Positions 36,358-44,960 of a stretch of 64,000 nt of DNA are shown in pieces. The notes beneath the pieces are model-generated. The model saw only the letters and a program-made list of their open reading frames with translations, searched no databases and had not been told where the DNA came from. The DNA lies in assembly GCF_019352895.1 (NCBI RefSeq), contig NZ_JAAAFX010000009.1:266764-330763 (forward strand). Reading direction: 5' to 3'. This DNA is from Variovorax boronicumulans (GTDB lineage Bacteria; Pseudomonadota; Gammaproteobacteria; Burkholderiales; Burkholderiaceae_C). Position numbers and translations under genes: made by a program. The number at the start of each line of letters is the position of its first letter. Within the stretch, counting starts at the first letter, position 1.

Positions 36358-38015
36358 CGCCAGAACGCGTCGGCCGCCACCGGAATCGCCGGTGCCTGCC
36401 AGCGGTAGCCCTCGGACAGCACGTTGCGCTCGGGCATCTGGCCGTTCCACTGGATGTGGAGCAGGTCCATCAGCGCCCAGCCCGTCCAGTCCGCGCGAAA
36501 GGGTTGCTGCAATGCTTCGGCCGACAAGGGCTGCTGGTTGCGCCACAGCACGGTCGGGATGCGGTAGCCCGACGCGGTCGACGGGCTGTGGCCCGCGCGG
36601 TCGCTGCCGTGGCCGACCTCCTGGCCATGGTCCGACAGGTACATCCAGGCCCGGTAGTCCTGGGGCTTGCCGGCGCTGCGCGTCTGCTGCAGCAGCTCCG
36701 ACACCACGAAGTCGTGGTACAGCAGCGCGGCGTCGTACTGCTGGCGAAAGTGCCGCACCCAGGCCGAGCGGCCGCTCTTCACCAGCCCGGTCTCGACCGC
36801 GTCGACGTCGTCGTCGAAAGGGTTGGCGTTCTCTGGAAAGCGCAGGCTGTAGTGCGGGTGCGCGCCCATCAGGTGCACCACGATCAGCTTGCGCTCGGTG
36901 CCCGTGTCGGCCAGCGCTTCCTGCACGCAGTCGAGGATCTCGCCGTCGAGCGAGGCGCTGGCGCGGCCGGGCGTGCGGTTGACCATGTCCACCACGTCGG
37001 CATGGCGCGCATGCTGCTGCTCGATGGCGATGTCGTCGTGGTTGCTGATCCACCAGACCTTGTAGCCCGCGGCACGTGCCAGGGCCAGCACATGCGGCGG
37101 CTCCTGGCTGTCGGGCAGGCCGAAATGGAACATGTTGCGCAGCGCGGGCACGGTGCTGGCGTCCACCGACCAGGCGTTCTTCAGCACGGCCATCTGTGCG
37201 CCGGCCTGCGCCTGGTGCGCCAGCAGGCGCGGTGTGGTCGGGCGGCCGTAGCCGTAGAGTGCCATGTTGTCGCGGTTGATGCTGTCGGTCACCACCAGCA
37301 CCACCGTCGACGGCCCTGCCCGGGTCACCACCGGCGCGATGGCGCGGGCCTGGGCCGCGAGGCGGTCGCGCACCTTCTGCTGGTCGGCCCAGGTGGCGCG
37401 CTGCTGCTGCACCGACTGCGACCAATGGGTCCAGAAGAGCACAGGATGCAGCCGGCGCCAGGGCTTGCTCGCATAGGCCAGGCAGGCGCCGAGCAGCAGC
37501 AGGCTCACCAGCGCGACGGCCCAGCGCGGAGGTCGGCGGCCTGGCGCGTCGGATGCGATCGCGCCGCGGCGCGCGAAGAGGGCGGCGATGACCCCGGCCG
37601 TGACCAGCGCGGCCGACCAGACGAAGGCCGAGCGCCAGTGCATCCAGAGGTACTCTGCGCTTTCGCGCGCATGGGTGTTGGCCGCAGCGCCCAGCACCAG
37701 CGCGCTGTCGGGCGCGGCCTGGTAAGTGTCGAGCAGGTAGGCGCGCACCACGGCGTCGAGCCCGAAGCCCAGGGTCCAGAGCGTGACCAGCAGGGTGCGC
37801 AACCGGCGCATGCGTGCGCTGCGCAGCGGCCAGGCCAGCCACAGCACCAGGGGCGACGCGAGCAGGGCCAGCTGGGCGATGCGGCGGCCGTCGTGGCCCA
37901 GCGTGATCAGCACCGCCAGCGTGGCGCCGACCACGGCACAGGCGAGCAGGGCGGAGGAGCGGGCAGTGTGGGCGGGTTGCGGCGTGCGCGGTGCTTCGGC
38001 GGAGGGCGTGTTCAA
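36354..38015 (-). CDS. Sulfatase-fold membrane transferase (phosphoethanolamine transferase-like)
   Basis: A 553-aa inner-membrane protein: five hydrophobic helices in residues 20-185, then a periplasmic alkaline-phosphatase/sulfatase-type domain (VLVVTDSINRDNMALYGYGRPTTP around residue 240, STVPALRNMF with the likely Thr nucleophile, and YLSDHGQEVGHG near residue 465). The layout matches EptA/CptA-like enzymes that move phosphoethanolamine or phosphoglycerol onto lipid A or other glycans. The exact donor and acceptor are unknown. It stands 100 bases before glpK on the same strand direction but shows no functional tie. Confidence 0.82.
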   Translation of the reverse strand: MNTPSAEAPRTPQPAHTARSSALLACAVVGATLAVLITLGHDGRRIAQLALLASPLVLWLAWPLRSARMRRLRTLLVTLWTLGFGLDAVVRAYLLDTYQAAPDSALVLGAAANTHARESAEYLWMHWRSAFVWSAALVTAGVIAALFARRGAIASDAPGRRPPRWAVALVSLLLLGACLAYASKPWRRLHPVLFWTHWSQSVQQQRATWADQQKVRDRLAAQARAIAPVVTRAGPSTVVLVVTDSINRDNMALYGYGRPTTPRLLAHQAQAGAQMAVLKNAWSVDASTVPALRNMFHFGLPDSQEPPHVLALARAAGYKVWWISNHDDIAIEQQHARHADVVDMVNRTPGRASASLDGEILDCVQEALADTGTERKLIVVHLMGAHPHYSLRFPENANPFDDDVDAVETGLVKSGRSAWVRHFRQQYDAALLYHDFVVSELLQQTRSAGKPQDYRAWMYLSDHGQEVGHGSDRAGHSPSTASGYRIPTVLWRNQQPLSAEALQQPFRADWTGWALMDLLHIQWNGQMPERNVLSEGYRWQAPAIPVAADAFWR

Positions 38016-38115
38016 GAGGGGCGGCGGCAGTCGAGGGCCGGCGGATTCTGCGCCGCGTGCCGCCGCCAGCCGCGCGCAGTGTCCCCAAGGGCGCGAGGTG
38101 TTTGGCCGCCGCGCC

Positions 38116-39612
38116 TCAGGTCGCCGTGGCCTGGCGCACCGCGCGTTCCCAGCGCGCCATCGATTCCTCGGCCTGCGCGCGGCCCATGGTCGGCAGGAAG
38201 CGGCGCTCCACCTTCCACAGCTGCGAGAGCTGGCGCGCGTCGCTGTAGATGCCGGTCGACAGGCCCGCCAGATACGCGGCGCCGAGCGCGGTGGTCTCGA
38301 TTACCTGGGGCCGCACCACCGGGATGCCGAGCAGGTCGGCCTGGAACTGCATCAGCAGGTCGTTGACGCTCGCGCCGCCGTCCACGCGCAGTTCCGAGAC
38401 CGGCGCGCCGCCGGCCGCCACCGCATCGCGGCTCATGGCCTGCAGCAGCGCGGCGCTCTGGTAGGCGATGCTCTCCAGCGCAGCGCGCGCGATGTGCGCG
38501 ACCGTGGTGCCGCGCGTCAGGCCGGTGATGGTGCCGCGGGCCTCGGCGTTCCAGTAGGGCGCGCCCAGGCCGGTGAAGGCCGGCACCATCATCACGCCAC
38601 CCGCATCGGGCACGCTCTCGGCCAGGCCCTGCACCTCGGCGCTGCCCTTGATGGCCTGCAGCCCGTCGCGCAGCCACTGCACCACGGCGCCGCCGACGAA
38701 CACGCTGCCTTCCATCGCGTAGCGCGGCGTGGCGTCGACCTGCGCGGCGCTGGTCACGAGCAGGCCGTTGTGCGAAGGCTGGAAGGCGGCGCCGGTGTGC
38801 ATCAGCAGGAAGCAGCCGGTGCCGTAGGTGTTCTTGGCCATGCCGGCCTCGAAGCAGGCCTGGCCGAACAGCGCGCTCTGCTGGTCGCCGGCCACGCCGC
38901 CGATGGGCAGGGCGCGGCCGAGCAGTGCGGCCTCGGTGTCGGCGAAGTGCGAGCTCGAGGGCTGCACCGTGGGCATCAGCGCCGCGGGGATGTCGAGCAG
39001 CGCGAGCAGCTCCGCATCCCATTCGTTGCGGTGCACGTTGAAGAGCATGGTGCGCGAGGCGTTGCTGACATCGGTGACGTGGGTCTTGCCGCCGGTGAGC
39101 TGCCAGATCAGCCAGCTGTCGATGGTGCCGAAGGCCAGTTCGCCGCGCTCGGCCTGGGCGCGTGCACCGGGCACGTTGTCGAGCAGCCAGCGCAGCTTGG
39201 TGCCGGAGAAGTAGGCGTCGATCACCAGGCCGGTCTTGTCGCGGATGGTGTCGGCCATGCCGTCCTCGCGCAGCTTCGCGCACAGCGGTTCGGCGCGCCG
39301 GTCCTGCCAGACGATGGCGTGGTGCACAGGCTGGCCGGTCCGGCGGTTCCACAGCACGGTGGTCTCGCGCTGGTTGGTGATGCCGATGGCGTGGATGTCG
39401 GAGGCCTGCAGCTTCGCCTTGGCCAGCACCTCTTGCGCGGTGGCGAGCTGGCTGCGCCAGATCTCCATCGGGTCGTGCTCGACCCAGCCCGGCTGCGGGT
39501 AGATCTGCGTGAGTTCCTTCTGCGCGATGGCGACGATGTGGCCCTCGCGGTCGAACACGATGCTGCGCGAGCTGGAGGTGCCCTGGTCGAGGGCGAGCAG
39601 GTAGGTGGTCAT
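38116..39612 (-). CDS. glpK: Glycerol kinase GlpK
   Basis: A 498-aa FGGY-family kinase making glycerol-3-phosphate from glycerol and ATP. LALDQGTSSSRSIVFD opens the N-terminal domain, GITNQRETTVLWN and FSGTKLRWLLDNV follow, and the C-terminal signature region GGASVNDLLMQFQADLLGIPVVRP is intact; E. coli GlpK is 502 aa. AAGGAG lies nine bases before the ATG at 39612; the ATG at 39621 would leave no spacing. It follows glpR, with a long inverted repeat between them, and works with the divergent glpD. Confidence 0.95.
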   Translation of the reverse strand: MTTYLLALDQGTSSSRSIVFDREGHIVAIAQKELTQIYPQPGWVEHDPMEIWRSQLATAQEVLAKAKLQASDIHAIGITNQRETTVLWNRRTGQPVHHAIVWQDRRAEPLCAKLREDGMADTIRDKTGLVIDAYFSGTKLRWLLDNVPGARAQAERGELAFGTIDSWLIWQLTGGKTHVTDVSNASRTMLFNVHRNEWDAELLALLDIPAALMPTVQPSSSHFADTEAALLGRALPIGGVAGDQQSALFGQACFEAGMAKNTYGTGCFLLMHTGAAFQPSHNGLLVTSAAQVDATPRYAMEGSVFVGGAVVQWLRDGLQAIKGSAEVQGLAESVPDAGGVMMVPAFTGLGAPYWNAEARGTITGLTRGTTVAHIARAALESIAYQSAALLQAMSRDAVAAGGAPVSELRVDGGASVNDLLMQFQADLLGIPVVRPQVIETTALGAAYLAGLSTGIYSDARQLSQLWKVERRFLPTMGRAQAEESMARWERAVRQATAT

Positions 39613-39642
39613 CGGTGTCATCTCCTTGGTGTTCGGTCTGGC

Positions 39643-39753
39643 TCCTTCCCCCTCCGGGGGAAGGTGGGGATGGGGGCATGCAGCCTTCGATCAGGCGCCG
39701 CGCCTCTTCGGCGGCTGCATGCCCCCACCCCAACCCTCCCCCAGTGGGGGAGG
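39643..39753. repeat. Long inverted repeat between glpR and glpK
   Basis: Two imperfect 42-base arms (39643-39684 and 39712-39753) surround a 27-base loop; the inner 15 bases TGGGGGCATGCAGCC are perfectly complementary. Each arm also contains its own C5/G5 hairpin. In the glpR-glpK transcript this would form a very stable structure just before the glpK ribosome-binding site. It looks like two opposed copies of an intergenic repeat. Confidence 0.85.
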
Positions 39754-39764
39754 GAGAAAAATCA

Positions 39765-40535
39765 TCATGGCTTGTCGGCGATCTCCAGGCGCACCTGCGC
39801 ACGTTCGAGCAGCGCCGGGAACGGGGCCGGCGGCGCCGCGTCGGTGAACAGCCGGTCGATCTGCGCCAGCTCGGCGAGCTGCACCATCGCCGGCCGGTTG
39901 AACTTGCTGGCGTCGGCCGCGAGCCAGACCTCGCGCGCCTGCGCCACGATGGTCTGCGCGACCTTGACCTCGCGCAGGTCGAAGTCGCGCACCGTGCCGT
40001 CGGCCTCGATGCCCGAGCAGCCGATCAGCGCGATGTCGACCTTGAACTGGCGGATGAAGTCCATCGTCGCTTCGCCCACGATCGCGCGGTCGCGCGCGCG
40101 CACCGCGCCGCCGGCCACGATCACCTCGCAGTCGGGGTTGTCGGCCAGGATGTTGGCCACGTGCAGGTTGTTGGTGATCACGCGCAGGCCGGTGTGGCGC
40201 AGCAGCGCCTTGGCGATGGCCTCGGTGGTGGTGCCGATGTTGAGGATCAGCGAGCAGTCGTTGGGCACCTGGGCCGCGACGGCGCGCGCAATGCGCGCCT
40301 TGCCGTCGGCATTGAGCGATTCGCGCAGCCGGTGGCCGAGGTTCTCGGTGGTCGAGCTCGGCACCCGCACGCCGCCGTGGAAGCGCGCCAGCAGGCCGTC
40401 GTCGGCCAGGCGCTGCACGTCGCGCCGCACGGTCTGCAGCGTCACGCCCAGCATCTCGGCCAGCTGCTCGACCGTGGCCGAGCCACGGCCGCGCACGGTG
40501 TCGAGCAAGCGGATCTGGCGGGGGTTGGAGTTCAC
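39765..40535 (-). CDS. glpR: DeoR-family glycerol-3-phosphate repressor GlpR
   Basis: A 256-aa DeoR-type repressor: N-terminal winged helix (ATVEQLAEMLGVTLQTVRRDVQRLADDGLLARFHGG) and C-terminal sugar-phosphate-sensing domain with NIGTTTEAIA. It presumably represses glpD, glpK and perhaps ugp until glycerol-3-phosphate accumulates. It is divergent from glpD across 98 bases that contain an operator-like palindrome. GTG start at 40535 with weak ribosome-binding site. Confidence 0.92.
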   Translation of the reverse strand: MNSNPRQIRLLDTVRGRGSATVEQLAEMLGVTLQTVRRDVQRLADDGLLARFHGGVRVPSSTTENLGHRLRESLNADGKARIARAVAAQVPNDCSLILNIGTTTEAIAKALLRHTGLRVITNNLHVANILADNPDCEVIVAGGAVRARDRAIVGEATMDFIRQFKVDIALIGCSGIEADGTVRDFDLREVKVAQTIVAQAREVWLAADASKFNRPAMVQLAELAQIDRLFTDAAPPAPFPALLERAQVRLEIADKP

Positions 40536-40585
40536 GTTTTTCGGCGTTGGAGCGAGGGAAGCAGTTTAAATCGAAAGAAAACGAA

Positions 40586-40617
40586 TTGATCTTAGGGGAA
40601 ACTACAGCGAAAATCGC
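40586..40617 (+). promoter_or_regulatory. Candidate glpD promoter with overlapping GlpR operator
   Basis: TTGATC at 40586-40591 and GAAAAT at 40609-40614 are 17 bases apart. The perfect palindrome GCGA-AAA-TCGC (40607-40617) covers the -10 element. TCGAAA/AACGAA-like half-sites upstream (40571-40585) recall GlpR sites. Binding there would block glpD transcription directly. Confidence 0.5.
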
Positions 40618-40633
40618 AGCATAAGGAATCGAA

Positions 40634-42187
40634 ATGGACAAATACGAAGCGCCTGCGGGTGATCTGAGCTGCGACGTGCTGGTGGTCGGCGGCGGCATCA
40701 ACGGCTGCGGCATCGCGCGCGACCTGGCGGGCCGCGGCCACCAGGTGGTGCTGTGCGAGAAGGACGACCTGGCCTCGCACACCTCCTCGTCCTCGACCAA
40801 GCTGATCCACGGCGGCCTGCGCTACCTCGAGTACTACGAGTTCTCGCTGGTGCGCAAGGCGCTGCAGGAGCGCGAGGTGCTGCTGAAAAGCGCCCCCCAC
40901 ATCATGTGGCCGCTGCGCTTCGTGATGCCGCACGACCCCTCGATGCGCCCGGCCTGGATGATCCGCATCGGCCTGTTCATGTACGACCACCTGGCCAAGC
41001 GCGACGTGTTGCCCGGTTCGCGCTCGGTCGACCTGCGCCGTCACGCGGCCGGCCAGCCGCTCAAGCCGCAATACAAGCGCGGCTTCGTGTACTCCGACGG
41101 CTGGGTCGACGATGCGCGGCTGGTGGTGCTCAACGCCATCGACGCCCGCGCGCGCGGCGCGCAGATCCTCACGCGCACCTGCTGCACCAGCGTGCAGCGC
41201 GATGCCACCGGCTGGACCGCCACGCTGGAAGGCCCCGAGGGCGTGCGCAGCGTGCGCGCGCGCGCCGTGGTCAATGCGGCCGGCCCCTGGGCCGAGTCCT
41301 TCCTGCGCGGCACGGCCAAGGCCGCCAAGGGCGAAGCGCTCGCGACCAAGAGCCTGCGGCTGGTCAAGGGCAGCCACATCATCGTGCCGCGGGTGTTCGA
41401 GCACGACCACGCCTACATCTTCCAGAACCCCGACAAGCGGATCATCTTCGCCATTCCCTACCAGGACGACTACACGCTGATCGGCACCACCGACGTCGAG
41501 GTCGGCGCCGACGACGCGGGCGCCTCGCGCATCTCGACCGAGGAGATCGACTACCTGTGCGAACAGGCCAGCCGCTACTTCGAGAAGCCCATCGTGCCGG
41601 CCGACGTGGTCTGGACCTATTCGGGCGTGCGGCCGCTGCTCGACGACGCCTCGGGCGACCCGTCGGCGGTCACGCGCGACTACCTGCTCGAAGCCAACAC
41701 CACGGCCGCGCCGCTGCTGTCGGTGTGGGGCGGCAAGATCACCACCTTCCGCAAGCTGGCCGAGGACGCGGCCGACGAGGTGGGCCGCATGCTCGGCGAC
41801 CAGCGGCCGGCCTGGACCGGCGGTGCCTACCTGGCCGGCGGCGACCTGTCGGGCTGGATCGGTGCGCCCCAGCGCCCCGACACGGACTTCGAGCGCTTCG
41901 TCGCAGCCGTGCAGGCGCGCCATGGCTGGCTGCCGGCCCCGCTGGCACGCCGGCTGGCCCATGCCTACGGATCGCGCATTGCGAACCTGCTGGGCGATGC
42001 GGCCTCGATGGCCGACCTGGGCGAGGAAGTGGCGCCCGGCCTGCATGCGCGCGAGCTGCGCTACCTGCAGGCCGAGGAATGGGTGACCACGGCCGACGAC
42101 GCGCTGTGGCGCCGCTCCAAGCTGGGCCTGCGCTACACGCCGGAACAGCGCGCGCAGGTCGCGCAGTGGCTGCAGCGCCTCAGCTGA
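40634..42187 (+). CDS. glpD: Aerobic glycerol-3-phosphate dehydrogenase GlpD
   Basis: A 517-aa membrane-associated FAD enzyme oxidising glycerol-3-phosphate to dihydroxyacetone phosphate and feeding electrons to quinone. The FAD-binding motif DVLVVGGGINGCGIARDLAG (residues 14-33), SSSSTKLIHGGLRYLEYYEF and the C-terminal WVTTADDALWRRSKLGL region are all typical. Divergent from glpR, with AAGGA before the ATG. It overlaps the convergent phosphatase-fold gene by eight bases. Confidence 0.95.
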   Translation: MDKYEAPAGDLSCDVLVVGGGINGCGIARDLAGRGHQVVLCEKDDLASHTSSSSTKLIHGGLRYLEYYEFSLVRKALQEREVLLKSAPHIMWPLRFVMPHDPSMRPAWMIRIGLFMYDHLAKRDVLPGSRSVDLRRHAAGQPLKPQYKRGFVYSDGWVDDARLVVLNAIDARARGAQILTRTCCTSVQRDATGWTATLEGPEGVRSVRARAVVNAAGPWAESFLRGTAKAAKGEALATKSLRLVKGSHIIVPRVFEHDHAYIFQNPDKRIIFAIPYQDDYTLIGTTDVEVGADDAGASRISTEEIDYLCEQASRYFEKPIVPADVVWTYSGVRPLLDDASGDPSAVTRDYLLEANTTAAPLLSVWGGKITTFRKLAEDAADEVGRMLGDQRPAWTGGAYLAGGDLSGWIGAPQRPDTDFERFVAAVQARHGWLPAPLARRLAHAYGSRIANLLGDAASMADLGEEVAPGLHARELRYLQAEEWVTTADDALWRRSKLGLRYTPEQRAQVAQWLQRLS

Positions 42188-43031
42188 ACTCGACCACCAC
42201 CGGCTGGTGGTCCGAGGCCTGCGTGACGCCGTCGATGTCGATGCGGCGCACGCGCGGCGCCAGGCTCTCGCTCACGAAGACGAAATCGCAGGCCACGGGC
42301 TCGGGTCCGTAGGTGCGGTCGAACAGGCGGAAGGTCGGCGCATGCGGCGTCGCGCCATGGCGGATGCGCCAGGCATCCTGCAGTTGCTGCGCGCCGTCGG
42401 CGCCGAAGCCCTGCTGGATGGCCGCGTACTCGGGCTCGGTCGGCTCGAGGTTGAAGTCGCCGCACAGCACCGCGTGGCCGGTGTGTACCTTGGTCTGGAA
42501 GGGCGAGCGGCTGTCGTCGTCGAGTGGCGGCGCGGCCGCGTGGGCGCAGGCCGCGATGTGCAGCTCTCGCAAGGCCAGCGCCTGCGCCATGCGCTGCGGC
42601 TTCGAGTAGTACTCGAGATGCGTGGTCATCACGCGCACCGGGCCGAGCACCGGACTGCGCAGCGTCACGACCGTGCACATGCGCGGCATGCTGCGCACGC
42701 CCGCATCGGCCGGCCAGGGCAGTGCATGGTGCTGCACTTGCGCGACCGGCAGCCGCGTCGCGATCAGGTTGCCGAAGCGCATGCGGCGCCCCTTGGCATC
42801 GAACTCGTCGACCGCGGCGCCGAAGAAGAGCTGGAAGCCCGGCAGCAGCGCCTGCAGCTCGGCCGGCTGGTCGCCGGGGGCGCCCGGCATGTCGGCATAG
42901 CCCTGCGCGATCTCCTGCAGGCACAGCACGTCGAAGTCGGCCATGGCGCGTGCGCCTTCGACGATGCGTTGCGGGCTCACGGCACCGTCGAGGCCGCGGC
43001 ACCATTGGGTGTTCCACGTCACAAGCTTCAT
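42180..43031 (-). CDS. Endonuclease/exonuclease/phosphatase-fold hydrolase
   Basis: A 283-aa cytosolic metal-dependent hydrolase: TWNTQWCRG at the start, DVLCLQEIA (catalytic Glu), TTHLEYYSK, CGDFNLEP and the final SDHQPVVVEF (catalytic Asp-His) are the EEP-fold landmarks. Substrates of the family include phosphodiesters, inositol phosphates and nucleic acids. It is the last gene after ugpC-B-A-E, a position where other bacteria place the glycerophosphodiesterase ugpQ, so a phosphodiesterase role on imported glycerophosphodiesters is possible but unproven. The start at 43031 follows a repeat element. Confidence 0.82.
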   Translation of the reverse strand: MKLVTWNTQWCRGLDGAVSPQRIVEGARAMADFDVLCLQEIAQGYADMPGAPGDQPAELQALLPGFQLFFGAAVDEFDAKGRRMRFGNLIATRLPVAQVQHHALPWPADAGVRSMPRMCTVVTLRSPVLGPVRVMTTHLEYYSKPQRMAQALALRELHIAACAHAAAPPLDDDSRSPFQTKVHTGHAVLCGDFNLEPTEPEYAAIQQGFGADGAQQLQDAWRIRHGATPHAPTFRLFDRTYGPEPVACDFVFVSESLAPRVRRIDIDGVTQASDHQPVVVEFS

Positions 43032-43047
43032 CTGGTTTCTTTCGTGA

Positions 43048-43138
43048 GACACCGCGGAACCGGCTTTGCCGGGCCGCTGGTGTCGCCCCCGGAGAGGGGG
43101 TTGGCGAAGCGACACGCAGTGCGCGGAGACTGGGGGTG
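43048..43138. repeat. Dispersed palindromic repeat, copy C
   Basis: Same core as copies A and B but with GACACC pairing GGTGTC (43048-43053 with 43079-43084), then CCCCCGGAGAGGGGG and a tail with GCGAAGCGACACG and GGAGACTGGGGGT. It starts right after the ugpE stop, between ugpE and the phosphatase-fold gene. Confidence 0.9.
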
Positions 43139-43140
43139 AG

Positions 43141-43977
43141 TCATTTAATACCCGCGCGCATGAAGCTCTGGACGAACTGGCGCTGAAAGAGAAGGAAGGC
43201 GATCAGCAGCGGCGCCGAGGTCATCAGCGTCGCGGCCGTGATGATCGACCAGTCGATGCCCTGGTCCACCGAGGAGAAGACCTGCAGGCCCACCGTGAGC
43301 GGCCGCGCCTTGACGCTGTTGGTCACGATCAGCGGCCAGAGGAAGTTGTTCCAGTGGTAGCTCACCGACACCAGCCCGAAGGCCACGTAGATCGGTTTGG
43401 CCAGCGGCACGTAGACGCGCCAGAGGATCTGCAGCGCGCTCGCGCCTTCCATGCGCGCGGCCTCGTCGAGCTCCTTCGGAATGCCCATGAAGGTCTGGCG
43501 CAGCAGGAAGATGGCCAGCGCCGAGGCGAAGTAAGGCAGGCCGATGGCGAACAGGCTGTCGATCAGTCCCAGGCTGGCCATGGTGCGGTAGTTCTCCACC
43601 AGCAGCAGGTCGGGCATGACGGTGAGCTGCACCAGCACCAGCGAGAACACGATGTCGCGGCCGCGGAACTCGTAGCGCGCGAAGGCATAGGCCGCCATCG
43701 TGCTGAGCACCAGCTGCGCCGCGAGGATCATCACCACCAGCAGCGTGGTGTTGAGGAAGTAGCGCGCGAAGGGCGCGGCCTCCCAGGCGCGGGTGAAGTT
43801 GTCCAGCGTGAGCGGCGCGTTCCAGACGAAGCGCGCCGCGTATTCCGGCGCGTGGAAGGCGGTCCACACGGTGTAGATCAGCGGCAGCACCCAGGCCAGC
43901 GCGAGCAGCCAGGCGGCCAGCGTGTCGAGTTTTGTCGGCGCGTTGTAGGCGAGCCGTTGCGAGGGCGCGGCCTTCAT
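43141..43977 (-). CDS. ugpE: Glycerol-3-phosphate ABC transporter permease UgpE
   Basis: A 278-aa inner-membrane permease of the MalG type with six helices and the ABC-coupling EAA motif ELDEAARMEGASALQILWRVYVP. It pairs with UgpA to form the channel of the glycerol-3-phosphate/glycerophosphodiester importer. ATGA overlap (43974-43977) with ugpA supports coupled synthesis. Assignment rests on the full C-B-A-E set and the nearby glp genes. Confidence 0.88.
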   Translation of the reverse strand: MKAAPSQRLAYNAPTKLDTLAAWLLALAWVLPLIYTVWTAFHAPEYAARFVWNAPLTLDNFTRAWEAAPFARYFLNTTLLVVMILAAQLVLSTMAAYAFARYEFRGRDIVFSLVLVQLTVMPDLLLVENYRTMASLGLIDSLFAIGLPYFASALAIFLLRQTFMGIPKELDEAARMEGASALQILWRVYVPLAKPIYVAFGLVSVSYHWNNFLWPLIVTNSVKARPLTVGLQVFSSVDQGIDWSIITAATLMTSAPLLIAFLLFQRQFVQSFMRAGIK

Positions 43978-44846
43978 CGGTAGTGCACCTTGCGGTCGAG
44001 CACGAAGAACTGCAGCAGCGTCACGCCGACCAGCGCCACGATGATCACCATGGTGAGCGCCGAGGCGTAACCGGTGTCCCAGAAGCTGAAGCCGACTTCA
44101 TAGAGGTGGTAGAGCAGCAGCGTCGAGGCGTTGTCGGGGCCGCCGCGCGTGAGCACGAACAGGTGGTCGACCATGCGGAAGGCGTTGATCACGCAGTTGA
44201 TCAGCACGAACAGCGTGGTGGGCATCAGGAGGGGCCACTGCACGCGGCGGAAGAAGTACCAGCGCGAGGCCCCCTCGATCGCGGCCGCCTCGCGCAGGCT
44301 CGGGTTGAGCGACTGCAGCGCGGCCAGGTAGAAGATCATGAAGAAGCCGGCTTCCTTCCACACCGCCACCAGCGTGACGGCGCCCAGCGCGGTGCTCGGG
44401 CTGCCCAGCCAGTTGTGCGAGCCGAAGCCCAGCGCGCCGCTGACCTGTTCGAGCAGGCCGTATTGCGGCGTGTAGAAGAACAGCCAGATGTTGGCCACCG
44501 CGATCATCGGCAGCACGGTGGGCGTGAAGTACGCCATGCGCAGGAAGGTGCGGCCCGCGATGCGCTCGTTGACCCACAGCGCCATCGCCAGCGCCAGGCC
44601 GATCGACAGCGGAATGGTCGCGCCCGCGAACCACAGGTTGTTGGTCAGCGCCTTCCAGAACACCGGGTCGTCGAGCATGACCTGGTAGTTCTCCAGCCCC
44701 ACCCACACCGCCGGCCGGCCGCTCTTGGGCGTCGACTGGAAGCTGTGCCACAGCGTGCCGATCACCGGCCAGTGGGTGAAGGCCAGCAGGATCAGCGAGG
44801 CGGGAAGCAGCAGCAGCCAGGCATGGATCGCGTTGCGCTCCTTCAT
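43974..44846 (-). CDS. ugpA: Glycerol-3-phosphate ABC transporter permease UgpA
   Basis: A 290-aa permease of the MalF type with six helices, the first at residues 9-25, and the EAA loop LREAAAIEGASRWYFFRRVQWP. It forms the transmembrane channel with UgpE. It is separated from the binding-protein gene by 114 bases that contain a palindromic repeat (copy D). ATG at 44846. Confidence 0.88.
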   Translation of the reverse strand: MKERNAIHAWLLLLPASLILLAFTHWPVIGTLWHSFQSTPKSGRPAVWVGLENYQVMLDDPVFWKALTNNLWFAGATIPLSIGLALAMALWVNERIAGRTFLRMAYFTPTVLPMIAVANIWLFFYTPQYGLLEQVSGALGFGSHNWLGSPSTALGAVTLVAVWKEAGFFMIFYLAALQSLNPSLREAAAIEGASRWYFFRRVQWPLLMPTTLFVLINCVINAFRMVDHLFVLTRGGPDNASTLLLYHLYEVGFSFWDTGYASALTMVIIVALVGVTLLQFFVLDRKVHYR

Positions 44847-44867
44847 GTCAGCGTTGCCTTTGCGTGG

Positions 44868-44957
44868 AACACCGCGGAACCGGCTTCGCCGGGCCGCTGG
44901 TGTTGCCCCCGGCGAGGGGGTTGGCGGAGCGACACGAAGTGCGCGCAGACTGGGGGA
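44868..44957. repeat. Dispersed palindromic repeat, copy D
   Basis: Same layout as copy C, with AACACC (44868-44873) pairing GGTGTT (44899-44904) and a TTC instead of TTT loop in the inner CCGGC/GCCGG hairpin. It lies directly after the ugpB stop, between ugpB and ugpA. Confidence 0.9.
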
Positions 44958-44960
44958 GGA

